DNA of 64,000 bases from Woeseiaceae bacterium (GTDB lineage Bacteria; Pseudomonadota; Gammaproteobacteria; Steroidobacterales; Woeseiaceae), in contig JAJFKU010000063.1 in NCBI GenBank assembly GCA_021773035.1, positions 310,001 through 374,000 of the forward strand, written 5' to 3'. The translations under genes and the position numbers were made by a program. The number at the start of each line of letters is the position of its first letter. Position 1 is the stretch's first letter. This document shows, piece by piece, positions 16,370-25,100 of this stretch. Below the pieces are notes generated by a model that saw only the letters and a list, made by a program, of their open reading frames with translations, ran no database searches and was not told the DNA's origin.

Positions 16370-16675
16370 TCAATTGCAGCGGATGGCAAGCACGCGGTTT
16401 TTTTCCTCAAGGCGCGCGTCTTCCCGGTAGCCTTCGTTGCCGTTCTGCGTTATGATCATCCGTCCCGCCGACGTCATGTCCTTGTCGGAGAAGCGGTTGA
16501 TTTCCTCAAATCCGCGCGGCCCGCAGGCTTTGCTTGCTTGCCGCACACACTTCGACCAGTCCTGGTCGCATTCAAACGTCATAAGCTGTCTGCTCTGTGT
16601 CGATTCGTCGATTCCTGCCGAATTCGTACAGCCAGCCAGCGTGCAAATCACAAAAAGCGTAAAAATCTTAGACAT
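16370..16675 (-). CDS. Small lipoprotein of unknown function
   Basis: A 101-residue protein with a signal sequence and lipobox LAGC (Cys16). The mature part has four cysteines (FECDQDWSKCVRQASKACGPRGF... and the penultimate residue of IRCN) that could form disulfides. I do not recognise a family. It lies between the hybrid kinase (convergent) and the SirB2-like gene. Confidence 0.65.
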   Translation of the reverse strand: MSKIFTLFVICTLAGCTNSAGIDESTQSRQLMTFECDQDWSKCVRQASKACGPRGFEEINRFSDKDMTSAGRMIITQNGNEGYREDARLEEKNRVLAIRCN

Positions 16676-16720
16676 CGGCTATCCAGTTAGTCGAGTTGAA
16701 CGATGATCTTATCAGCAGAA

Positions 16721-17116
16721 TCAGGCTGAAAGCAGCTGGATCCAGCTCGCCGGCGACTTTGCGACGGCGACACCGATAACATAGGCGAAAACCGCCAGCG
16801 CGCTGGCAAAGGCCACGACGCGCATCTGCATTGTCGGTCCGCGCTTAATAGCGATGGTTCCCAACAGAATATAGACGATCAGGCCGGCGAACTTGGCCAG
16901 CAGCCAGGGCTCGGCAAGTGGCTTCAGACCGAGCATCAATATCATTGCGATACCGGAGACCAGAAATACCGTATCAACGACGTGCGGGGCGATGCGCGTG
17001 AAGCGATGTTGCAGATTGGGGGAACGCCGCAGCATCCAGTAGCCGCGAAGAATAAACCCGGCGAGCGTCGCGATCGCGGTGATCGTATGCAGTGATTTGA
17101 CCAGTAAATAACTCAA
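16721..17116 (-). CDS. SirB2-family inner membrane protein
   Basis: A 131-residue protein with four predicted membrane helices. The N-terminus YLLVKSLHTITAIATLAGFILRGYWML, the HVVDTVFLVSGIAMIL segment and WLLAKFAGLIVYILLGTIAIKRG match the SirB2 family layout, including the conserved K-x-x-H and R-G-x-W. The function of the family is poorly known despite its invasion-gene name. It sits alone upstream of a divergent TonB-dependent receptor. Confidence 0.8.
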   Translation of the reverse strand: MSYLLVKSLHTITAIATLAGFILRGYWMLRRSPNLQHRFTRIAPHVVDTVFLVSGIAMILMLGLKPLAEPWLLAKFAGLIVYILLGTIAIKRGPTMQMRVVAFASALAVFAYVIGVAVAKSPASWIQLLSA

Positions 17117-17244
17117 TATTGCGCTCCGGTTTCTGTCCGGCCTATGCGATATCCGGTGGCGGATACGTGAACTTACCTATGGCAACGGGTGCGGCCTGCG
17201 GCAATAGTACGCGCTAGGCTCAGCGAAAGAAAAGGTAGCGGTTC

Positions 17245-19443
17245 ATGCACTCGCAGTCGCGGCTTCTGGAAGCCCCAGTTTCGGTCTTTGCCGCTGGTGT
17301 TTTTTTATGTGCGTCCGGCGCGTTGTATGCGGAGTCAGGTGCCGAAGCTGATAGTCAGCCGATCGATCAGATCGTCGTTGTGGCACACAAGGACGAACGC
17401 TCGGTCCGTGAAATCGCCGCCAACGTAACGGTGCTCTCGCGTACCGATATCAACGCCGACATCGCGACCTCGATGGCGGATATCTTTCGTTACATTCCGG
17501 GAGTCGACTACAAGGCGGCGGGCACGCGATTCGGGACCGAAGGCATCAACATTCGCGGTATCGGCGGTAATCGTGTCGCAATCCTTGTTGACGGGGTGCC
17601 GCTGCCTGATCAGTTCGATACCGGCAGCTTCTCGAATGCAACGCGCGATTTCATCGACGCCGGCCTGGTGCAGAGCATCGAGGTATTGCACGGTCCGGCA
17701 TCGGCGTTGTACGGCAGTTCGGCAATCGGCGGTGTGGTCGCGGTGCGTACGCCGGACCCCCAGGACCTCGTCAGAGGTGAGGGCTACGGTGGTGACTTCC
17801 TCGGTACCTGGCGTGGTGCCGACAGCAGTTCGCATGGGCAGCTGATGTTCGCGACTGGTGGACAGTCGCTGGGCCTTGTAGCCGGTTACAGCTGGCGTAG
17901 CGGGCAGGAGCTTGAGTCTGCCGCGGGTCCTCAGGATATCGATACCCGGGACTACGATCGCCAAACGGCGCTCATCAAGCTGGTCGCCGATGATCGTTGG
18001 GGACGGACCTGGCGCGCGAGTGTTGTGCACCAGGAATCGAATACGACCTCGGACCTGAACTCCGTGCTCGGGGCGGGCCGCTATCGATCCACGACCGCAC
18101 TGGAGGGGGACGACACCTCCAGCATGGACGTCGTCAACATCGCATACGAATTCGGGTCGTCTGAGGGCTGGCTCGACGCCGGCCTGATTCGCGGCTTCTA
18201 CGAAACCTCGAATACCGAGCAACGGACGCTCGACGAGCGTGCTGCCGCACGCACGCCGGTTTCTATCGACCGGTTTTTTTCCTACGATCAGGAAATACGG
18301 GGCGTGGAACTCAATCTCTGGAAGAACCTGAGTGGCGAGCGCTTCTCGCACCGGCTGGGTTTCGGGGTCGAGTATCGTTACCGCGTTACCGAGGAGTACC
18401 GGGACGGCCTGTCGACCAAACTTTCGAATGGCGAACAGACCAACGTGCTGCTCGGAGAGGTCTTTCCACTACGCGATTTTCCGATCAGCAATACGACGGA
18501 AACCGCGGCGTTTATCGAAGACACAATCAGTGTCGGAGACTGGAAGATCATTGTCGCGGTGCGCGCGGATCGATTCGATCTGTCGCCCGATGTCGATGCG
18601 ATGTATCTCGAAGACTATCCGAGCTACGCACCGGTCAGTCTTGAAGAGTCGGACCTGTCGCCGAAACTTGGCGTTATCTACAAGCTTTCAACGGGCGTCG
18701 ACGTCTACGCCCAGTACTCACACGGTTTCCGTGCGCCGCCGTATTCCGACGCCAACGTCAGCCTCGAAGTTCCTTTTTTCGGCTATCGCGCTATTCCGAA
18801 TCCCGACCTGAAATCCGAATCCTCGGACGGTCTGGATATCGGTATTCGCTGGCAGGGCCTGCAGTCATCCGCGCGGTTTTCCGCCTTCCGTACCCGCTAC
18901 GACGACTTCATTGAATCGAAGATCAATCTGGGCCTGGACCCGGTCACAGGATTCACGATGTTTCAATCGCAAAACATTCGCAGAACTGAGATCGAAGGCT
19001 TGGAAGCAGCCTGGACCTTACGCTTCGGCAGGGATGAAACCTTCGCCTTTGACGGTTCGGCTTATTACGCCCGGGGAGATAACGACGATACCGGACAGCC
19101 ATTGAATTCCGTCGGGCCGGCGCAGGCTGTGCTGGGCTTTAGCTGGTTTTCTTCGGACCGGGCGCGCCAGCTCCGGCTGAAGGGCATTTTCACCGATGCC
19201 TATGACCGCCGTGACGAGAGTGCCGGTGATTTATTCAAGCCCGCCGGTCACGCAGTTTTCGATGTGTTTCTGACGCAGAAACTGGGCGATCACGCCATCG
19301 TCAGGGCCGGCCTGCATAACCTGACCGACCGCAGCTACTGGAACTGGTCAGACGTTCGCGGTCTTCGGTCCGGCGACGCTTTTCTTCCATTCCTCGCCCA
19401 GGCCGGACGCAGCGCGTCCGTCAGCCTGAACGTGGTTTGGTGA
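17245..19443 (+). CDS. TonB-dependent outer membrane receptor
   Basis: A 732-residue outer membrane receptor. After a signal peptide (about 1-29) there is a TonB-box-like IDQIVVVAHKD, a plug domain with GINIRGIGGNRVAILVDGVPLP and VEVLHGPASALYGSSAIGGVVAVRTP, and a beta-barrel ending NLTDRSYWNWSDVRGL...SVSLNVVW with a C-terminal Trp. The barrel resembles haem/haemoglobin receptors (NLTDRxYWxWSDVRG), so haem or iron uptake is likely but the ligand is not proven. It stands directly upstream of the nitrite reductase gene, with 46 bases between, in the same direction. Confidence 0.85.
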   Translation: MHSQSRLLEAPVSVFAAGVFLCASGALYAESGAEADSQPIDQIVVVAHKDERSVREIAANVTVLSRTDINADIATSMADIFRYIPGVDYKAAGTRFGTEGINIRGIGGNRVAILVDGVPLPDQFDTGSFSNATRDFIDAGLVQSIEVLHGPASALYGSSAIGGVVAVRTPDPQDLVRGEGYGGDFLGTWRGADSSSHGQLMFATGGQSLGLVAGYSWRSGQELESAAGPQDIDTRDYDRQTALIKLVADDRWGRTWRASVVHQESNTTSDLNSVLGAGRYRSTTALEGDDTSSMDVVNIAYEFGSSEGWLDAGLIRGFYETSNTEQRTLDERAAARTPVSIDRFFSYDQEIRGVELNLWKNLSGERFSHRLGFGVEYRYRVTEEYRDGLSTKLSNGEQTNVLLGEVFPLRDFPISNTTETAAFIEDTISVGDWKIIVAVRADRFDLSPDVDAMYLEDYPSYAPVSLEESDLSPKLGVIYKLSTGVDVYAQYSHGFRAPPYSDANVSLEVPFFGYRAIPNPDLKSESSDGLDIGIRWQGLQSSARFSAFRTRYDDFIESKINLGLDPVTGFTMFQSQNIRRTEIEGLEAAWTLRFGRDETFAFDGSAYYARGDNDDTGQPLNSVGPAQAVLGFSWFSSDRARQLRLKGIFTDAYDRRDESAGDLFKPAGHAVFDVFLTQKLGDHAIVRAGLHNLTDRSYWNWSDVRGLRSGDAFLPFLAQAGRSASVSLNVVW

Positions 19444-19489
19444 TTTTTTTCGATTAGGTAATCAATTGTAATGACGGGGAGTGTATGTC

Positions 19490-21637
19490 ATGAGATTTAG
19501 AAAACTGAGCCTGGTGATGAGCGTCTCGCTGATCGGGCTGTCGGTCGGAGCTTGCGCACAAGAATCCGCCGACGAATCCTCAGCAAGCGCCGATGATACC
19601 GCCGTACACACGGCTGAGGTCGCTGCTGGCACGAAAGACGATCTATTGGCGAAAGGCGAAGCGGTGTATCTCGCGAATTGCGCCGCCTGCCACCAGCCGA
19701 ACGGCAAGGGACTGACCGGCGCGTTTCCACCGCTGGCCGGATCCGATTTCCTCCAGGGCGATCGCAAAAAGGTCATGGCGGCGGCATTGTTCGGACTTTC
19801 CGGACCGCTGACCGTCAATGGCGTTGAATACAACGGTGTAATGCCCAGCCTCGGGCATCTGCCGGATGAGGATCTTGCCGCGGCGTTGACCTATGTGCTC
19901 AATTCCTGGGGCAATGATGGCGCTGCCGTCAGTGTCGCGGAAGTTGCGGCGCTGCGTGTCGAGCTTGGGCAGGAAGATCGTGCCGCTGGCGAACGCCATC
20001 AGGGTGCGACTGAGGGCGAGCTCAAGTATCAGGGCGCTCCGTCAGCGATTTCCGGCGCCGATACCCGGCAGATAATGACGGCCGGTGGCCCGGTGCTCAG
20101 CGAGGCCGAGTTCGCGACCGCCACGCAGCTGTACTTCCAACGCTGCGCGGGCTGCCATGGCGTACTCCGCAAAGGTGCGACCGGCAAACCGCTAACGCCG
20201 GACATTACCACGGCGAAAGGCACGGAATATCTGAAAGCCCTGATTACCTACGGTTCGCCGGCAGGTATGCCTAACTGGGGTACATCCGGCGATCTGACGC
20301 CGGAACAGATCGATATCATGGCGCGCTTCCTGCAGCAGGAACCGCCGGCGCCGCCTGAATTCGGCATGCCGGAGATGCAGGCCAGCTGGAAACTCATGGT
20401 TGCGCCGGAAGATCGACCGGACAGCCCGCAGCATGATCGCAACATCGACAACTTCTTTGCCGTCACGCTACGCGATGCCGGCCAGGTCGCGATCATCGAT
20501 GGCGATACAAAGGAAGTCTTCTCTATCTTGCCGACCGGATACGCGGTGCACATTTCCCGGCCGTCGGCCTCGGGTCGTTACGTACTGACCATCGGCCGCG
20601 ATGCGAAGGTCGACATGATCGACCTGTGGATGGATCCGCCGCAAATCGTTTCGGAAATCAAGATTGGTCTCGAAGCGCGCTCGGTCGAAACCTCCAAGTA
20701 CAAGGGATACGAAGACAAGTACGCGATTGCTGGCGCCTACTGGCCGCCGCAGTACGTCATCATGGACGGCGACACCCTCGAACCGATCAAGATCGTCTCG
20801 ACCCGCGGTATGACCGTCGATACTCAGGAGTATCATCCCGAGCCTCGCGTTGCAGCGATCGTTGCGTCGCATGAGCATCCCGAGTTCATCGTTAACGTTA
20901 AGGAAACCGGTCACATCCTGCTGGTCGACTACAGCGATGTCGAGAGCCTGTCGGTTACCGATATCGGGGCCGCGAAGTTCCTGCATGACGGCGGCTGGGA
21001 TCGTACCAAGCGTTATTTCCTGACGGCAGCGAATCAGTCCGACAAGATCGCCGTTGTCGATTCGAGGGATCGCAAACTCGTTGCACTGACGGATGTGACC
21101 AAGACTCCTCACCCGGGGCGCGGTGCGAACATCATCGATCCGGAATTCGGACCGGTCTGGGTAACGAGTGCTCTGGGTAACGCCAATATCTCCTTTCTTG
21201 GCACTGACCCCGAGGGTCATCCGCAGCACGCCTGGAAGAACGTCCGCACGATCGACGGCATGGGCGGTGGTTCGCTGTTCGTCAAATCGCACCCCAAATC
21301 GACGAACCTGTGGGTCGATGCGCCGTTGAATCCGGACGAGTCCTTCAGTCAGTCAATCGCGGTTTTCGACGTCAACAATCTCGATGCGGGATTCGATATC
21401 CTGCCGATCGGCGAATGGGCGGATCTCGGCGAAGGACCGAAGCGTGTCGTGCAGCCTGAGTACAACAAGGCGGGTGACGAGGTCTGGTTCTCCGTCTGGA
21501 GCGGTAAGGAGCAGGAATCGGCTATTGTTGTCGTTGACGACAAGACGCGCAAACTCAAGACGGTCATCAAGGGTCCGGAAATCGTTACGCCGACCGGTAA
21601 GTTCAATATTTACAATACATTGAACGATATCTACTAG
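19490..21637 (+). CDS. nirS: Cytochrome cd1 nitrite reductase with extra N-terminal cytochrome c
   Basis: A 715-residue NirS-type enzyme (nitrite to nitric oxide), about 150 residues longer than usual. The N-terminus is a signal sequence ending SVGAC, which fits a lipobox (Cys22). A first cytochrome c domain has CAACH (64-68); the normal NirS cytochrome c domain has CAGCH (from Cys219). The d1 propeller keeps the haem-d1 ligand in GYAVHISRPSASGRY (His354), the active-site motif EYHPEPRVAAIVASHEHPEF (His449, His461) and AKFLHDGGWD. The ATG at 19490 has GGGGAG upstream; GTG 19481 is an alternative. No haem d1 biosynthesis genes lie in this window. Confidence 0.92.
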   Translation: MRFRKLSLVMSVSLIGLSVGACAQESADESSASADDTAVHTAEVAAGTKDDLLAKGEAVYLANCAACHQPNGKGLTGAFPPLAGSDFLQGDRKKVMAAALFGLSGPLTVNGVEYNGVMPSLGHLPDEDLAAALTYVLNSWGNDGAAVSVAEVAALRVELGQEDRAAGERHQGATEGELKYQGAPSAISGADTRQIMTAGGPVLSEAEFATATQLYFQRCAGCHGVLRKGATGKPLTPDITTAKGTEYLKALITYGSPAGMPNWGTSGDLTPEQIDIMARFLQQEPPAPPEFGMPEMQASWKLMVAPEDRPDSPQHDRNIDNFFAVTLRDAGQVAIIDGDTKEVFSILPTGYAVHISRPSASGRYVLTIGRDAKVDMIDLWMDPPQIVSEIKIGLEARSVETSKYKGYEDKYAIAGAYWPPQYVIMDGDTLEPIKIVSTRGMTVDTQEYHPEPRVAAIVASHEHPEFIVNVKETGHILLVDYSDVESLSVTDIGAAKFLHDGGWDRTKRYFLTAANQSDKIAVVDSRDRKLVALTDVTKTPHPGRGANIIDPEFGPVWVTSALGNANISFLGTDPEGHPQHAWKNVRTIDGMGGGSLFVKSHPKSTNLWVDAPLNPDESFSQSIAVFDVNNLDAGFDILPIGEWADLGEGPKRVVQPEYNKAGDEVWFSVWSGKEQESAIVVVDDKTRKLKTVIKGPEIVTPTGKFNIYNTLNDIY

Positions 21638-21649
21638 GGAGCAAGAGCG

Positions 21650-22873
21650 ATGAAACGCACTATACCCGGGCTCCTTATCGCAGCGATGCTGCTCTCGTCG
21701 GTCACCGTTGCGGTGGCCGATGAGGGCAATACGCTGGGCGAGGCGCTCACTTCGGGTAAAACGGGAGTCAACCTGCGTGCCCGTTACGAACGAGTTGATC
21801 AGGACAACATCTCGTCGGACGCGGATGCGCTGACGGCGAGACTGCGTCTGAACTACCGCACGGGCCAATGGAGTGGCCTGAGCGGATTCGTCGAGTACGA
21901 TTACGTGTTCCACCTGCTGAGCGACTTCAACAGCGGTGGCGGAACCAGTCCGGACAAGAGCAACTATCCGGTGGTCGCCGACCCGAACGGCGCGGACCTG
22001 AACCAGCTGTATCTGGACTACAGTCTTTCCGCGGACTCCAAGCTGCGGGCCGGCAGGCAGCGGATACTGCTCGACAATCAGCGCTTTGTTGGTGGTGTCG
22101 GCTGGCGCCAGAACGAGCAGACCTACGATGCTTTGACGTTCACGACAACGGCGATTTCGAATACCGCGCTGAGCTACAGTTACGTGACAAACGTCCGACG
22201 CATTTTTGGCGAGCGCGTTCCGGCAGGCAGAAACGACGTCGATACGCATTTGCTGAACGCAAGAATATCGATCAACGACAGCTGGACCGTAACGCCTTAT
22301 TACTACCGTATCGACAACGATGATATTGCGGCGTTCTCGAATGCTACCGCGGGCGCACGGCTTGCGGGCAGTTTCAAGGCGGGCGAGGGCAAGGTCGCGG
22401 TACTCGCGGAGCTTGCGACGCAATCGGACATCGCCAACAATCCGGTTAGCTACGATGCCGAGTATGCGCACCTGAGTGGCATGTGGTCGTCGGCGAATGG
22501 TCTGTCACTTGGGATTGCCTATGAGTCGCTTGGAGGCAGCAGTGCGCCGGGTATGGCGTTCCGGACGCCGCTCGCGACCCTGCATGCGTTCCAGGGCTGG
22601 GCCGACAAGTTTTTAGCCACGCCGGCTGCGGGTATCAACGATTTATTCGCGACGGTGAAGTACACAGCGGCTGGCTGGAAGCTCACGGGTGTCTATCACG
22701 ATTTTTCTGCGGAAACGGGCAGCGTTGACTACGGCACGGAATTCGATGTCTCCGCAGGGCGCAAGATCGGCAAGCACTATGGCGTTTTGTTTAAGGGCGC
22801 GTTTTTCTCTGGCGATGCCGCAGCCTATCCGGATACCAACAAGTTCTGGATCATGGTGACGGCAAACTACTGA
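21650..22873 (+). CDS. Alginate-export-family outer membrane porin
   Basis: A 407-residue outer membrane beta-barrel. A signal peptide (about 1-23) is followed by GVNLRARYERVDQDN, QLYLDYSLSADSKLRAGRQRILLDNQRFVGGVGWRQNEQTYDAL and a C-terminal aromatic strand ending ANY. The RAGRQ...LDNQRFVG...WRQNEQT pattern is that of the Alginate_exp porin family, whose members export or import various anions and oligosaccharides. It starts 12 bases after nirS with GGGAG upstream, so it is co-transcribed; nitrite or another anion as substrate is only inference. A strong terminator palindrome follows. Confidence 0.82.
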   Translation: MKRTIPGLLIAAMLLSSVTVAVADEGNTLGEALTSGKTGVNLRARYERVDQDNISSDADALTARLRLNYRTGQWSGLSGFVEYDYVFHLLSDFNSGGGTSPDKSNYPVVADPNGADLNQLYLDYSLSADSKLRAGRQRILLDNQRFVGGVGWRQNEQTYDALTFTTTAISNTALSYSYVTNVRRIFGERVPAGRNDVDTHLLNARISINDSWTVTPYYYRIDNDDIAAFSNATAGARLAGSFKAGEGKVAVLAELATQSDIANNPVSYDAEYAHLSGMWSSANGLSLGIAYESLGGSSAPGMAFRTPLATLHAFQGWADKFLATPAAGINDLFATVKYTAAGWKLTGVYHDFSAETGSVDYGTEFDVSAGRKIGKHYGVLFKGAFFSGDAAAYPDTNKFWIMVTANY

Positions 22874-22889
22874 GGTGGCAGGGGTGCCA

Positions 22890-22942
22890 GGGGTCGGAGC
22901 GCCTTTTTCCTTGAGAAAAAAGGCGCTCCGACCCCCTTTTTT
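22890..22942. terminator. Long palindromic terminator, possible REP-like element
   Basis: A 19-bp perfect stem (22890-22908 with 22917-22935) reads GGGGTCGGAGCGCC plus TTTTT and its complement, with an 8-base loop, followed by six T residues. It ends the nirS-porin transcript and abuts the stop codon of the convergent Usp gene. The GGGGTCGGAGCGCC arm resembles mobile REP palindromes spread in gammaproteobacterial genomes, so it may be both terminator and repeat element. Confidence 0.8.
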
Positions 22943-23909
22943 ATTGACTGTCGCTTTCGTAGTTATCCTGTGCGACCGGCGTCTTGAACCAGTCCGGTTT
23001 TACGATTAGCAGATCACAGGGCAGGTGCTCAAGCGTCCGCTCGGCCGTGGCGCCGATAAACAGGCGCTTCCAGCGATTCCGGGCGACCGCTCCCATGACG
23101 ACGACGTCTGCCGGTACTTCCTCTGCGACGATGGCCAGCTCCTCGTGCGTGAGTCCCGCTACGAGGTGCGACTTGTCATCGGCAACGCCATGGAACTGCG
23201 TGATTTCCGTGAAGCGTTTTTGATGCTCTTCGTGCATTTGTTGCTCGATTTCGTCGTAGGGCAGTGAAACCGGGATATAGGCGTTGGCGGTAGCGGTGGC
23301 CACGGCGATACGCGGGTCGTAGGAGTGGAATGCGTGTACGTCTCCGTCGACGCTCTGTGAGAGCTTCGTGCTGAGCTGCAGAATATCATCGTCCAGTGCG
23401 GCCGGTTTGTCGTGTTGGTTCATCGGGTCGATCGCGGCTACGAATACCGGTTTTTCCGCAATCTCCCGTGGCTTGACGAGCCAGAGCCGGACCGGGCAGG
23501 TACGAATCAGGTTCCAGTCGGTGTTGGTGAGCAATGCCCGTTCGACGGCCGAATGATGATGCGTATCCTTGATGACGAGATCCGCGGAGGACGCGACGGC
23601 CCGCCGGACAATGCCCTCGTACAGGGGGTGGTCCCAGATGGCGCTTGTGTTGACGGTGATCCCGTCGGCGCGCAGGGGAGCGGCGAGACTGTCGAGGTAT
23701 TTCTCCTGACTCTGTATCAGTTCCTGCCTGGCGTTTTCCAGTGAGGGTGAATCGAACAGGCGATCACCGCTGAGGTATTCGTTGTAGAAGCAGACGAGTA
23801 GTTCGAGTTCGGCACCCAGTTTTCCCGCCAGCCAGCTGGCCCGACCAAGCCCCGGCTGATCCTCGGTGGTCGGATCGATAACGACGAGGATTTTCGAGAT
23901 ATCTTTCAT
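22941..23909 (-). CDS. Tandem universal stress protein (two Usp domains)
   Basis: A 322-residue cytoplasmic protein with two UspA folds. Domain 1 (about 4-140) starts KILVVIDPTTEDQPGLGRASWLA; domain 2 (about 150-305) carries FVAAIDPMN and the nucleotide motif VVMGAVARNRWKRLFIGATAERTLEHLPCDLLIVKP, matching G-x2-G-x9-G-(S/T). UspE-like proteins of this size respond to stress and low oxygen. The ATG at 23909 has AAGGT upstream. Its stop codon touches the palindrome of the convergent porin gene. Confidence 0.9.
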   Translation of the reverse strand: MKDISKILVVIDPTTEDQPGLGRASWLAGKLGAELELLVCFYNEYLSGDRLFDSPSLENARQELIQSQEKYLDSLAAPLRADGITVNTSAIWDHPLYEGIVRRAVASSADLVIKDTHHHSAVERALLTNTDWNLIRTCPVRLWLVKPREIAEKPVFVAAIDPMNQHDKPAALDDDILQLSTKLSQSVDGDVHAFHSYDPRIAVATATANAYIPVSLPYDEIEQQMHEEHQKRFTEITQFHGVADDKSHLVAGLTHEELAIVAEEVPADVVVMGAVARNRWKRLFIGATAERTLEHLPCDLLIVKPDWFKTPVAQDNYESDSQ

Positions 23910-24080
23910 TTTTTTACCTTAGGAATGATTGGCTGTTACGGAATAATGTAGCCTTCAGCATACGCGTTGATGAGCGGCATCAAATAGGTCGTGTTGCTTA
24001 ATGAGTATCGGTTTCTACTTACGGCGAAAAGAGAGGCAGCAACGCTACCATGGGCATCCAAACGATAAGGAGGGTTCCCG

Positions 24081-24434
24081 GTGTCCCAGTTACCGATCAA
24101 TGCGTTGCGTGCCGAAATTCTCGAGAGAAAAGAGGTGTATCTGGCACGGCTGGACAGGATTTCCTCGAACCTGCAGCGTGGTTTTAACGCTGACTCCAAA
24201 GAAATGGCGAAGGAGCTCGAGGACCAGGAGGTCGTCGACGCACTGGGCAACGAGGCGCGGCGGGAAATCGCCAAAATAAGTGCGGCGCTGGCGCGAATGG
24301 ACGACGGCAGTTACGGCAGGTGCCGCGAATGTGCCGAGCCAATACAGGTGGATCGCATGATCGCATTCCCGTATGCCGACGAATGTATAGAGTGCGCGAG
24401 AATCGACGAGCGTAGCAACGCCCGCAGCAGCTAG
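24081..24434 (+). CDS. DksA/TraR-family zinc-finger protein
   Basis: A 117-residue protein with an N-terminal coiled-coil hairpin and a four-cysteine zinc finger, CREC-x17-CIEC (residues around 80-105), typical of TraR/DksA C4 proteins that bind in the RNA polymerase secondary channel. The coiled-coil tip sequence EDQEVVDALG differs from the DxxDxA of true DksA, so effects on transcription may differ. Translation starts with GTG at 24081 with AAGGAGG at ideal spacing. Its TAG stop overlaps the convergent FixJ-type stop through a shared CTAG. Confidence 0.88.
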   Translation: MSQLPINALRAEILERKEVYLARLDRISSNLQRGFNADSKEMAKELEDQEVVDALGNEARREIAKISAALARMDDGSYGRCRECAEPIQVDRMIAFPYADECIECARIDERSNARSS

Positions 24435-25036
24435 ATGGTCATGTGCATCTTGACGAGGTCGGCGAGTGATCTGGCCTGCATTTTCTCCATCACGCGTGCG
24501 CGATGGATTTCCACAGTGCGCTGGCTGACGCCGAGGTCGTAGGCAATCACCTTGTTCGGCTTGCCGGTCACAACGAGGTTGAATACTTCCTGTTCCCGAT
24601 TGGTCAGCGTTGCCAGTTTCTTGGCGACCTCGGAATGTCGCTCCTGGACTTCTCGCCGCTCTTCATCGGTAGCCAGCGCTTCGCGAATGCGATCCAGTAA
24701 TTCCTGATCACGAAACGGTTTCTGGATGAAGTCGACTGCACCCTTCTGCATCGCTTCAACTGCCATTGGCACGTCGCCATGGCCGGTGATAAAGATGATC
24801 GGCAAGGTATTACCACGCCTGATAAGCTCTTCCTGTAGCTCGAGACCGCCAAGTCCCGGCATGCGGATATCGAGCACCAGGCAACCTGGCCGCTGCTCGG
24901 TGTTTTTATCGAGGAATTCGTTGGCGGATGCGAATATTTCGTGTTCGATATCCACGGAGTCCAGCAGCGCCTGCATGGCGAAGCGGATTGCTGAATCGTC
25001 GTCAACGATGAATACGGTCGGTGATTGCTTTTTCAT
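24431..25036 (-). CDS. FixJ-type response regulator (receiver plus LuxR HTH)
   Basis: A 201-residue regulator. The receiver has D12-D14, phospho-acceptor D56 in LVLDIRMPG, and KPF near residue 105. The C-terminal LuxR helix-turn-helix reads LTNREQEVFNLVVTGKPNKVIAYDLGVSQRTVEIHRARVMEKM. The order and spacing match FixJ/NodW/TtrR. The start at 25036 gives the typical MKKQSPTVFIVDDD beginning; the open frame extends further but without family similarity. No kinase is adjacent; the hybrid PAS kinase at 14789-16354 is the nearest candidate. FixJ relatives often control microaerobic respiration, which suits the cbb3 and nirS genes here. Confidence 0.88.
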   Translation of the reverse strand: MKKQSPTVFIVDDDSAIRFAMQALLDSVDIEHEIFASANEFLDKNTEQRPGCLVLDIRMPGLGGLELQEELIRRGNTLPIIFITGHGDVPMAVEAMQKGAVDFIQKPFRDQELLDRIREALATDEERREVQERHSEVAKKLATLTNREQEVFNLVVTGKPNKVIAYDLGVSQRTVEIHRARVMEKMQARSLADLVKMHMTI

Positions 25037-25100
25037 GTGCAAGGATTGGATCAGAATGAAAGACATTTTGCGAGTTTTTTGACGTGTCCGAGGATACACC

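Noticed and set aside
23967..23983. TTGAT-N7-ATCAA palindrome upstream of the Usp gene, resembling an FNR/FixK box
   Set aside because: FNR-type sites need four bases between TTGAT and ATCAA; seven would place the half-sites wrongly. Left unannotated.
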